Assembly: GCA_020848075.1 (NCBI GenBank)
Contig: JADLAV010000065.1
Span: 1-52,058, forward strand
Origin: Burkholderiales bacterium
Lineage (GTDB): Bacteria; Pseudomonadota; Gammaproteobacteria; Burkholderiales; SG8-39
Length of the DNA: 52,058 nt
Reading direction: 5' to 3'
Of this stretch, positions 21,190-29,792 are shown piece by piece (the stretch's first letter is position 1; the number at the start of each line of letters is the position of its first letter). The position numbers were made by a program, and so were the translations under genes. The notes below the pieces were generated by a model. That model made no database searches. It worked only from the letters and a program-made list of their open reading frames with translations, and was not told where the DNA came from.

Positions 21190-22098
21190 TCACGCCCTCG
21201 CGCGGGCGGTCGCTTTCTGCTCGAGCAGCTTGACGAGCGCCGTGAGCGTGCGGTTCACCGGCGCCGCGACGCCGAGCGCCTCGCCCTTGCGGACGACGAG
21301 CCCGTTCAGGTGATCGATCTCGGTGGGCTTGCCGCGCGCGAGATCCTGAGCGGTCGATGAGAGCTGCCCCCGCATCGCGTCGACGATACGCTCCACCGCC
21401 TGCCAGGCATCGCCCGGGACGCGGACACCGGCTGCCGCCGCCACCGCCAGGCATTCCTGCACGACGTCGCGCATCACCGTGAGCACACCGTCGCCCTTCA
21501 CCAGACGCCCGTACGGCAGCTGGGCGATCGCCGAGAGCGCGTTGTACGCGCAGTTGACGATCAGCTTCGTCCAGAGGGCGCCATCGATGTTGTCGGAGAT
21601 GTCGACGTGCACTCCCGCGGCTTCGAAGACTTCGCCGATGCGGCGAGTGACCGGCGAATCGGCGATCACGAGATCACCGCGCCCGTAGTGTTTGACGTGG
21701 CCTGGGCCGGCCATTTCCGAAGCGACATACACGACCGTGCCGATGACCTGCTGCCCGAGCACGCGAGCGAGGCGCTCGGGGTTATCGACGCCGTTTTGCA
21801 GGCTGAGGACGACCGCATCGCGCCCGAGGTGCGGCGCCATGGCAGCCGCCGCCTCCTCGGTGTCGCCCGACTTGACGCAGAAGAGGACGAGCTCGACGCC
21901 GTGCAGCAGCGCGGCATCGGCCCCGGCCCGCACGGGAACGCGAACGTCGCGCGATTTCATCTCGAGCCGCAGGCCGTCGCGATTCATCGCCTCGACATGC
22001 TGCGGCCGGCCGACCATGCGCACCTTGTGCCCGGCGAGCGCGAGCATCGCCCCGAAATAGCAGCCCACCGCGCCCGCACCCATGACCCCTATTTGCAT
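21190..22098 (-). CDS. 2-dehydropantoate 2-reductase family protein
   Basis: NADPH-dependent reductase of the ketopantoate reductase fold, 302 residues. The Rossmann motif is MQIGVMGAGAVGCYFGAMLALAGHKVRMVGR. VLFCVKSGDTEEAAAAMAPHL, VVLSLQNGVDNPERL and LWTKLIVNCAYNALSAI (with the catalytic Lys in the last) follow the PanE pattern. The C-terminal helical domain includes the conserved GKPTEIDHLNGLVVRKGEALGVAAPVNRTL. It may make pantoate for CoA synthesis, but many genomes carry paralogues with other substrates. It stands alone, convergent with the PIN toxin gene. Confidence 0.9.
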   Translation of the reverse strand: MQIGVMGAGAVGCYFGAMLALAGHKVRMVGRPQHVEAMNRDGLRLEMKSRDVRVPVRAGADAALLHGVELVLFCVKSGDTEEAAAAMAPHLGRDAVVLSLQNGVDNPERLARVLGQQVIGTVVYVASEMAGPGHVKHYGRGDLVIADSPVTRRIGEVFEAAGVHVDISDNIDGALWTKLIVNCAYNALSAIAQLPYGRLVKGDGVLTVMRDVVQECLAVAAAAGVRVPGDAWQAVERIVDAMRGQLSSTAQDLARGKPTEIDHLNGLVVRKGEALGVAAPVNRTLTALVKLLEQKATARARA

Positions 22099-22404
22099 GG
22101 TGCAATGATAGTCGAGAAGCCGGCCCTCGCGGTCCCCGGCTGGTTCCGTGACGGCCCGATTCTCGCCGCACGAAGGACGAGTCCGCGGGCATTCCGCTCA
22201 TCTTTTCGGTGGTGCGGCAACGAGCAGGCTGGGCACCTTTGGCGCGGCTCGCTGGCGACCGGGAAGGTAACGCCGGCGTCGATATCTCGTATCACAACGG
22301 GGACGACGTCTTTGAGAGGCGACGACCGGCAAGGAGATGCACCACACCGATCGCAATACGCCGCGTCGCACTCGGCGCATCACCCCGAGCGCCGAAAACG
22401 TCTA
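22099..22404. other. Intergenic stretch without a recognisable gene
   Basis: About 300 bases between the reductase gene and the 139-bp repeat. Frames are broken or unlike proteins. A possible promoter for the minus-strand reductase would lie here, but no clear boxes were found. Confidence 0.35.
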
Positions 22405-22543
22405 AGGAAGCTCTGAAGAAGCCCGTCATTCCCGCCCCCCGATGACGACACTCGGGGGCAGGGTTCGCGGGAATCCAGATCATGCGCAATCAACAAGTTG
22501 CTGGATCCCCGCTTGCGCGGGGATGGCTGAATCAGAGTTTCCA
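22405..22543. mobile_element. 139-bp MITE-like element, copy A
   Basis: The ends are AGGAAGCTCTGA (22405-22416) and TCAGAGTTTCCA (22532-22543), imperfect inverted repeats. Inside are two hairpins: TTCCCGC...GCGGGAA containing CCCCCGA/TCGGGGG, and GGATCCCCGCTTGCGCGGGGAT. The element at 45333-45471 has the same layout and exactly the same length. It has no coding capacity, so any movement would need a transposase in trans. It sits about 130 bases before the PLP-NifU fusion gene. Confidence 0.75.
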
Positions 22544-22670
22544 TGATTGGTACGCTCGCTGGCCGATTTGGCGGGCGAGCTTGCGGCGGCCGATTTTCTT
22601 CGACAGCCGGCGGAAGTCTCGCGGGTCGGGGGCAGGTGACCTGGCTGCGCAGGTGCTACAGTCTGCTGCG

Positions 22671-24449
22671 ATGACTGACCGGGAATCAATGCACGGTGGA
22701 CGGGGCCCGGTTTCGCCCGAAACCGCCGCCGCGCAGGCGCTGGGGCGGGTCGATCCGGAAACACGGGCGCTCATTCCGCCGATCCATCCTTCCACCACCT
22801 ACGAGCGCGACGCCGATGGCGGGTATCGCTCGGGGCGCGGCTACACGCGCCCGCACAACCCGACGTACGACGAGCCCGAAGCGCTACTGAAGACGCTCGA
22901 AGGCGGGCGAGACTGCATGCTCTTCGCCTCTGGCATGGCGGCGTGCACCGCGGTCTTCCAGTCGCTGCTGCCCGGCGACCACGTGGTCGCTCCGCGCGTC
23001 ATGTACTGGTCGTTGCGCAAGTGGCTGCTCGATTTCGCGCTGCCCTGGGGCCTCGAGGTGGACTTCATCGACGCTTCCGACCCCGACGCGCTCGCGGCAG
23101 CGGTCCGCCCGGGCGAGACGCGGCTCGTGTGGGTCGAGACGCCGGCCAACCCGACGTGGTCGATCACCGACATCGCCGCCGCGGCGGAGATCGCGCATGG
23201 CGTGCACGCACGCCTCGTCGTCGATAACACGATCGCGACGCCGGTCCTCACGCGTCCGATCGAGCTCGGTGCGGACCTCGTCGTGCACTCGGCGAGCAAG
23301 TATCTGAACGGGCACAGCGACGTGCTCGCGGGCGCGATCGTCTGCGCGCGCGAGGATTCGTTCTGGCATCGCATCCGCGCCTGGCGCCGCGACGCGGGGG
23401 CGATGCTCGGCCCGTTCGAGGCGTGGCTGCTCCTGCGCGGCATGCGCACGCTCTTCGTCCGCGTGGCCCGCTCGTGCGAGAGCGCGCTCGCCATCGCTCG
23501 CCACTTCGAATCGCACCCCCGTATCGCGCAGGTGCTCTACCCGGGGCTTGCGAGTCATCGCGGCCACGCGCTCGCCGCGAGCCAGATGCGCGGCGGCTTC
23601 GGCGGCATGCTCTCGCTGCGCCACCGCGAAGGCGAAGCCGCCGCGATCGCCACGGCAGCCGCCGTGCGCGTATTCAAGCGCGCAACTTCCCTCGGCGGCG
23701 TCGAGAGCCTGCTCGAGCATCGCGCGAGCGTCGAAGGTCCCGCGACGCCCGTGCCGGCGGATCTGCTGCGCCTGTCGATCGGCCTCGAGAGCGCCGCCGA
23801 CCTCATCGCCGATCTCGAGGAGGCGCTCGAGCGCTCGGCAGGCACGGCCGCCGCGAGCGTCTCCTGCGCGCCCGCAGAGGCGACGCCCGAGCCGATCCGG
23901 GCCGAGGATGCAGCGACGCGGCGTCTGCGCAAGCTCGTCGAGCGGCAGATCCGACCGCTCGTGCTCGAGCGCGGCGGCGACCTCAACTGGAGCGGGTACG
24001 CAAACGGCGTCCTCGAGCTCGCCTACGCGGGCTCCCCCGGCGCGGCGCTCGCGGCCCGCCGGGAGATCCGCGACACCGTTGCGCATTACGCGCCCGAGGT
24101 GCACGACGTGAAGCTCGTCGCGCGGCGCTCGCCGTCCGCCGGTGAAGCGCGGAGCGCCGCCGCGCCCGGATCGCTGCTCGATCGGGTCGAACGGACGCTC
24201 GAAGAACATGTCAACCCGGCGGTGCGCAGCCACGGCGGGCGCGTCGCGCTCGTCGGCGTCGACGACGGCACGGCCAGCATCCGCTTCGAGGGCCGCTGCC
24301 AGGGCTGCGCGATGGCGGAGGTGACCCTGCGCCAAGGGGTCGAGGTGATTCTCAGGGAGCAGGTCGCCGGGATCGTCGGTGTAGTCGATCTCACCGATCA
24401 CACGGCGGGCACCGATCCCTACTTCAGGACTCGCAAAGGCACCGCGTGA
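22671..24449 (+). CDS. Cystathionine-lyase-type PLP enzyme fused to two NifU-like domains
   Basis: A 592-residue fusion. Residues about 15-395 are a Cys/Met-metabolism PLP enzyme: PPIHPSTTYERD, GYTRPHNPTYDEPEALLKTLEGG, MLFASGMAA, VWVETPANPTWSITDI and VVHSASKYLNGHSDVLAG (Lys210 binds PLP). A linker leads to two copies of the NifU C-terminal fold. The first (about 415-490, IRPLVLERGGDLNWSG) has lost the Cys pair (GSPG instead of CxxC). The second (about 505-580, VNPAVRSHGGRVALVG) keeps CQGC at 543-546, able to bind Fe-S. The enzyme class removes thiol from cystathionine or cysteine, so sulfide release coupled to cluster assembly is an attractive inference. The ATG at 22671 is chosen because upstream sequence runs into the MITE. 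The ATP-grasp gene overlaps its stop by 4 bases. Confidence 0.85.
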   Translation: MTDRESMHGGRGPVSPETAAAQALGRVDPETRALIPPIHPSTTYERDADGGYRSGRGYTRPHNPTYDEPEALLKTLEGGRDCMLFASGMAACTAVFQSLLPGDHVVAPRVMYWSLRKWLLDFALPWGLEVDFIDASDPDALAAAVRPGETRLVWVETPANPTWSITDIAAAAEIAHGVHARLVVDNTIATPVLTRPIELGADLVVHSASKYLNGHSDVLAGAIVCAREDSFWHRIRAWRRDAGAMLGPFEAWLLLRGMRTLFVRVARSCESALAIARHFESHPRIAQVLYPGLASHRGHALAASQMRGGFGGMLSLRHREGEAAAIATAAAVRVFKRATSLGGVESLLEHRASVEGPATPVPADLLRLSIGLESAADLIADLEEALERSAGTAAASVSCAPAEATPEPIRAEDAATRRLRKLVERQIRPLVLERGGDLNWSGYANGVLELAYAGSPGAALAARREIRDTVAHYAPEVHDVKLVARRSPSAGEARSAAAPGSLLDRVERTLEEHVNPAVRSHGGRVALVGVDDGTASIRFEGRCQGCAMAEVTLRQGVEVILREQVAGIVGVVDLTDHTAGTDPYFRTRKGTA

Positions 24450-25729
24450 GCGGCGCGCCGCAGCGCATGCAGCGTGTGCTCCTCCTCATCCCGTCCTCGT
24501 CGTACCGCGCGAGCGCCTACGTCGAAGCGGCACGCCGCCTGGGCGTCGAGCTGACGGTGGGCTCCGACCATCGCCAGGCACTCGAAGGCCGCGCGGGCGG
24601 CCGCAGCGTCGCGCTCCCCTTTACGCCGGTCGGCGAAGGCGTCGCGCGCATCCTCGAGTTTGCAGAGCGCCATCCCATGCACGCCGTGGTCGGCACGGAT
24701 GACGAGACGATCGTGCTCGCCGCTGCGGCCGCGCGCGCACTGAAGCTCTTGCACAACAGCCCCGAGTCGGTCGCTTGCGCGCGCGACAAGTTTCGTTTCC
24801 GGCAGGCGCTCGCGCGCGGCGGGTTGCGCTCGCCGTGGTTTCGGCGCGTCTCGCTCGGCGGCGATCTCGTCGCGCTCGCGCGATCGATCGCCTACCCCTG
24901 CGTGCTGAAGCCGCTCGCGCTCTCCGCGAGTCGCGGCGTGATCCGGGCCGACGATGGGGGTGAGTTCGTCAAGGCCTGCACGCGCATCGGCCGCATCCTG
25001 CGCGATGCAAACCACGCGCGCATCGCCCCCTCGGCGGATTCGATTCTGGCGGAGGGATTCATTCCCGGGCGCGAGGTCGCGCTCGAAGGGCTGCTCGAGC
25101 GCGGACGCCTGCGCCCGCTCGCGCTCTTCGACAAACCCGATCCGCTCGACGGGCCGTTCTTCGAGGAGACCCTGTACGTCACGCCCTCGCGCCTGCCCGA
25201 TGCGCTGCAGGCCGAGGTCGCTGCCGAGGCCGAACGCGCCGCCCGTGCGCTCGGATTGCGCGAGGGGCCGGTGCACGCGGAGCTTCGCGTGAACGAATCG
25301 GGTGCCTGGATGATCGAGATCGCCCCGCGCACGATCGGCGGACTCTGCTCGCGGGCGCTGCGTTTCGCCCCGGAAACGATGCTCGAGGAACTCGTGCTGC
25401 GCCACGCGCTCGGGCGATCGGTCGACGACCTCGTGCTGCGCGCCGGCGCGGCGGGCGTGATGATGATCCCGATCCCACGCGCCGGATGGCTGCGGGGGAT
25501 CGGCGGAATCGAGGGGGCGCGCGCGATGGCGGCGATCGAGGACGTCGTCCCGAGCATTCCCGTCGGCGACTGGGTGCAGCCGCTCCCGGAGGGCGACCGT
25601 TACCTCGGCTTCATCTTCGCTCGCGCGGGGACCCCGGATGAGGTCGAGGCCGCGTTACGTGCAGCGCACGCCCGACTGTTGATCGATATCGAGGCTGAGG
25701 CTCAGGCGGCGCGCAGGTCGCCGGGGTAG
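24446..25729 (+). CDS. ATP-grasp domain carboxylate-amine/thiol ligase
   Basis: A 427-residue ATP-grasp enzyme. An N-terminal pre-ATP-grasp domain (RVLLLIPSSSYRASAYVEAARRLGVELTVGSD) is followed by the ATP-grasp fold: CVLKPLALSASRGVIRADD (ATP-binding Lys and loop), ILAEGFIPGREVALEGLL, and HAELRVNESGAWMIEIAPRTIGGLCSR (Mg2+-binding acidic and Asn residues). The C-terminal domain resembles those of biotin-carboxylase-like ligases. The substrate is unknown; such enzymes activate a carboxylate as acyl-phosphate and join it to an amine or thiol. It starts with GTG in a GTGA overlap with the fusion gene, so the two are translationally coupled. It converges on livF with 13 bases between stops. Confidence 0.88.
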   Translation: MSGAPQRMQRVLLLIPSSSYRASAYVEAARRLGVELTVGSDHRQALEGRAGGRSVALPFTPVGEGVARILEFAERHPMHAVVGTDDETIVLAAAAARALKLLHNSPESVACARDKFRFRQALARGGLRSPWFRRVSLGGDLVALARSIAYPCVLKPLALSASRGVIRADDGGEFVKACTRIGRILRDANHARIAPSADSILAEGFIPGREVALEGLLERGRLRPLALFDKPDPLDGPFFEETLYVTPSRLPDALQAEVAAEAERAARALGLREGPVHAELRVNESGAWMIEIAPRTIGGLCSRALRFAPETMLEELVLRHALGRSVDDLVLRAGAAGVMMIPIPRAGWLRGIGGIEGARAMAAIEDVVPSIPVGDWVQPLPEGDRYLGFIFARAGTPDEVEAALRAAHARLLIDIEAEAQAARRSPG

Positions 25730-25742
25730 CGCCCGGACCGGC

Positions 25743-26530
<788 letters not shown>

Positions 26531-26534
<4 letters not shown>

Positions 26535-27799
26535 TTCTTGGCCTTGGCCTCGTCTTCCCTGATGAGCTGCCAGACCACATCTTGGAAGGCGTGCGACCAG
26601 TCGCTCTTGGGTGCCCACTGCTTGCCATCCCATTCGGACACCCGGCCCCAGCCGCCGCCCTGGTGGTCCTTGTCGGTGATGGTGAGCGGCGGCATCAGGC
26701 CCTCGGCGGTGAAGTCCTTGAGCATCTCGAAGCCCTGCTTGAGCTTCTCACCCGTCAGCGGCGCGCCGAGCTTCTTGGTCGCGAGCCTCGCCGCCTCGAC
26801 CGCGATCGCCATGCTGGCGACGCCGATGTTGTAATAGGTGGTGCCGACCTTCGCCTTGTCGCCGCTGCCCTGTCCCGGTGTGATCACCTTGTCGACGATG
26901 CGCTTGAGAATCGCGGGGCTGGTCCCCGTATTGACCGCGGTGAAGCGCTTGAGGCCCACCACCGTGTCGCCCGTGAAGGACTGCATGTCGCTCTCGGACA
27001 GCCAGATCACGGAGTGGATGTCCTTGGGCGCGATGCCGTTCCCCACGGCGCCGCGGATCGAGACCGCCTGGCCGGGACCGGCGCCCCAGATGATGACCTT
27101 GTCCGGACGGTAGCGGCGCACTTCGGTCCAGGTGGCGGCCTGCTCCGTGCCCGGCACCGGGTAGGGGAACAGCTTCAGCTCGAACCCCTTCAGCGCGGAC
27201 ACCTTGTTCAGCAGCTCGATCGGCTCCTTGCCAAACGGCGAGTCGATGTGGACGAAGGCGATCTTCTTGCCCTTGAGACCGCCTTCGTGCTCGTCGATGA
27301 ATTGCAGCAGGAGGGCGGCCTGCGAGCGGTAGATGGCCGCTGCCGGGAAGACGTAGGGGAACTTCTGGCCGTCGGCCGCGTCGGCGCGGCCGTGCGCGAA
27401 CGCGATCATCGGCAGGTGATCTTCGTTGGCGCGCGGCATCAGAGCGTTGGCCACCGGCGTGCTGAGGAAGTCGAAGAAGACGGCGCCGTCGCTGCGCGCC
27501 TCGTTGTATTGCGCGATGCCGCGCTCGGGGTAGCTGGCGTGATCCTTGATGATCAGCTTGATGGGTCGCCCGTCGACGCCGCCTTCCATGTTCACCAGCT
27601 TGATGTAGTCCTGCTGACCCTGGCTGTATTCGCTGGTGAGGAAGGTGTAGACGCGGGTGAAGTCCATCAGCGTGGCGAACTGGATGGGCGCCTTGTCCTG
27701 CGCCTGCGCCACTCCGACCACTCCGATGCCCAGACCGGCCGCGAGGGCAGCGGCCTTCAGCAGACTCCTGCGAGTCGGCGATGGATGGGTTCGTTTCAT
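26531..27799 (-). CDS. ABC transporter substrate-binding protein (Liv/HAAT family)
   Basis: Periplasmic ligand-binding subunit, 422 residues. The N-terminus MKRTHPSPTRRSLLKAAALAAGLG has a twin-arginine motif before the hydrophobic core and an AQAQ cleavage site, so export may go through Tat. The mature domain follows the family pattern (IKLVNMEGGVDGRPIKLIIKDHASYPERGIAQYNE; VIIWGAGPGQAVSIRGAVGNGIAPKD). It lies between the permease and ATPase genes of the operon. The association with an acyl-CoA ligase points to a carboxylate ligand rather than an amino acid, as an inference. Confidence 0.92.
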
Positions 27800-27837
27800 T
27801 GCGAAGGCCTCCTTTGCGTGGTTGGCTGCGAAACTGG

Positions 27838-28911
27838 TCAGCTTTGCGTATGCCGAAACGGCCAGACCAGGAAGTACTTGCGGGCGTTATCGTAGATCTT
27901 AGCGAGGCCGAGCGGTTCGAACAAGAGAAAGCCGATGATCATGGCGCCGTAGAGCATCAAGGGGATGTGCGCCATCAGCGTGGTCGAGACGTTGAGCCAG
28001 CCCGCATCGGTCATGCGGGCGATGAGGTTGAGCAACACGATGGGTGCGAGTAGCACGAAGCCCGCGCCCAGAAAGCCGCCGATCACGCTGCCGAGCCCCC
28101 CCACCAGCGCCATCGCCACCAGCTGGATCGTGACGTCGAAATTGAACTGCGACGGCGTGACCGCCTGGTAGAAGCAGAACGCGAGGATGGAGCCGGTGAC
28201 GCCACCGAGGAACGAGCTGGTGAAGAACGCGAGCAGCTTGTACTTGAAGATGTTGACGCCGATCACCGCCGCGGCGAAGTCCTTGTCGCGCACGGCCACC
28301 AGGGCACGGCCGAAGCTGGTGCGCTTGATGTTGAGCACGAGCAGCGTGACGATCGCGGCCCACAGCAAGGCGAGGTAGTAGCGCGCCGTGAGGCTGGCGA
28401 CGGGAACGAAAAGGTAGCTCACTTGCGGCGTCTGCAGCGTGGCCACCGCGCCGCCCGAGATCGCGTTCACGTTGACGATCACCCAGTCGACCAGGAATTG
28501 CATGGCGAGCGTGGCCATCACCAGGTACAGGCCCTTGACGCGCAGCGCGGCGGCGCCGAACAGGCAGCCGATCAGCGCGGCCATCAGGCCGGCGGCGAGC
28601 AGCGCGAGCTCGAAGGGTACGCCCGCGCGCGCCAGGTGGATGCTGGTGTAGGCGCCGATCGCCATCACCGCGCCGAAGCCGAAATGCAATTGCCCGGCGA
28701 GGCCCATCAGCAGGGTGAGCGCCAGCGTGGCGGCGCTGAAGATGAGCCAGGGCAGCAGGTAGCTCGACAGGTACAGATCCGACATGTAGAGCGGCGCGGC
28801 GAGCGCCAGCACCGCAACTGCGCCGATCTGCCAGCGATCGGCCGGGATCGGCCAGAGCTGTCGGGTGGCGCTGTAGCGGGTGTGGTAGACGCCGGACAGG
28901 CGGTAGAACAT
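27838..28911 (-). CDS. livM: Branched-chain amino-acid type ABC transporter permease (LivM)
   Basis: Inner-membrane permease, 357 residues, with about eight or nine hydrophobic segments. LGLMGLAGQLHFGFGAVMAIGAYTS-type sequence (here LLMGLAGQLHFGFGAVMAIG) and VGGLGSVIGGFLGAGFVLLAPIVL are LivM motifs. The cytoplasmic coupling loop is RTSFGRALVAVRDKDFAAAVIGVNIFKYKLLAF. The ATG at 28911 lies 3 bases after the livH stop. The longer open frame to 29205 would overlap livH and is rejected. Confidence 0.93.
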   Translation of the reverse strand: MFYRLSGVYHTRYSATRQLWPIPADRWQIGAVAVLALAAPLYMSDLYLSSYLLPWLIFSAATLALTLLMGLAGQLHFGFGAVMAIGAYTSIHLARAGVPFELALLAAGLMAALIGCLFGAAALRVKGLYLVMATLAMQFLVDWVIVNVNAISGGAVATLQTPQVSYLFVPVASLTARYYLALLWAAIVTLLVLNIKRTSFGRALVAVRDKDFAAAVIGVNIFKYKLLAFFTSSFLGGVTGSILAFCFYQAVTPSQFNFDVTIQLVAMALVGGLGSVIGGFLGAGFVLLAPIVLLNLIARMTDAGWLNVSTTLMAHIPLMLYGAMIIGFLLFEPLGLAKIYDNARKYFLVWPFRHTQS

Positions 28912-28913
28912 GG

Positions 28914-29792
28914 CTAGATTCTCTCGATGTCTTCGCGGCCGAACATGCCGTAGGGGCGGATCAGGATGGTGAGCAGGATGACGACCGAGGTCACCACGTC
29001 GCGCGTGCTGCCGCCGACCAGCGAATCGACGTAACCGGGAATGACGCTGCCCAGGATGCCGACGGCGAGCCCCGCCACCAGCGCGCCCAGGATGCTGTCG
29101 ACGCCACCCAGGATGACCACCGCCACCGCCGGGAACAGGAGCGCCGTGAGCGACCAGTCGACGCCCTGCACCGCGCCCCACATGGTCCCGGCGGCCACCG
29201 CGCACAGCCCGGCGAGACCCCAGGAGATGGCCACCGCGCGCTCGACCGAAATGCCCACCGACCAGCTCGAGACGTGATCGTCGGAAACGGCGCGCAGCTT
29301 GGTGCCGAGCCGCGTGCGAAAGAAGAGCAGCGCGAGCGCGATCAGCACCAGCGCGATCACGCCGCCGACGGCGTAGGTGCGGTTGGTGAGGACGTCACCC
29401 AGGATCAGCGGCGCCATGCCGATGCCGATGTCCAGGTGCTTGGGCTCGGTGCCGAGCAGCCCCGGGCCCAGGGCGCGCAGGAAGATGTCCAGCCCGAGGG
29501 TGAGCATGACGATCATGATGATGGGCTGGCCGACCATGGTGCGCAGCAGGACCCGCTCGGCCAGCAGGCCGAACGCGAACATCACGAGCAACGCGAGCAT
29601 GATGGCCAGGGTGATCGGCAGGCCGGTCTCCGCGAGCAGCCACACGGCGTAGCCGCCGATCATCACCATCGCACCCTGCGCGAAATTGAGCACGCCCGAC
29701 GATTTGTAGATGAGCACGATGCCGAGCGCCACCATGCTGTACATGAGCCCGGTCAGCGCGCCGTTGATCAGGAGCTCGATGAAGTAGCTCAT
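28914..29792 (-). CDS. livH: Branched-chain amino-acid type ABC transporter permease (LivH)
   Basis: Inner-membrane permease, 292 residues: MSYFIELLINGALTGLMYSMVALGIVLIYKSSGVLNFAQGAMVMIGGY is the LivH N-terminal signature, with seven or eight membrane segments. The coupling region RTRLGTKLRAVSDDHVSSWSVGISVERAVAISW and VVILGGVDSILGALVAGLAVG follow. Its start overlaps the stop of the acyl-CoA synthetase gene by 4 bases (ATGA), so the genes are coupled. Confidence 0.95.
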   Translation of the reverse strand: MSYFIELLINGALTGLMYSMVALGIVLIYKSSGVLNFAQGAMVMIGGYAVWLLAETGLPITLAIMLALLVMFAFGLLAERVLLRTMVGQPIIMIVMLTLGLDIFLRALGPGLLGTEPKHLDIGIGMAPLILGDVLTNRTYAVGGVIALVLIALALLFFRTRLGTKLRAVSDDHVSSWSVGISVERAVAISWGLAGLCAVAAGTMWGAVQGVDWSLTALLFPAVAVVILGGVDSILGALVAGLAVGILGSVIPGYVDSLVGGSTRDVVTSVVILLTILIRPYGMFGREDIERI

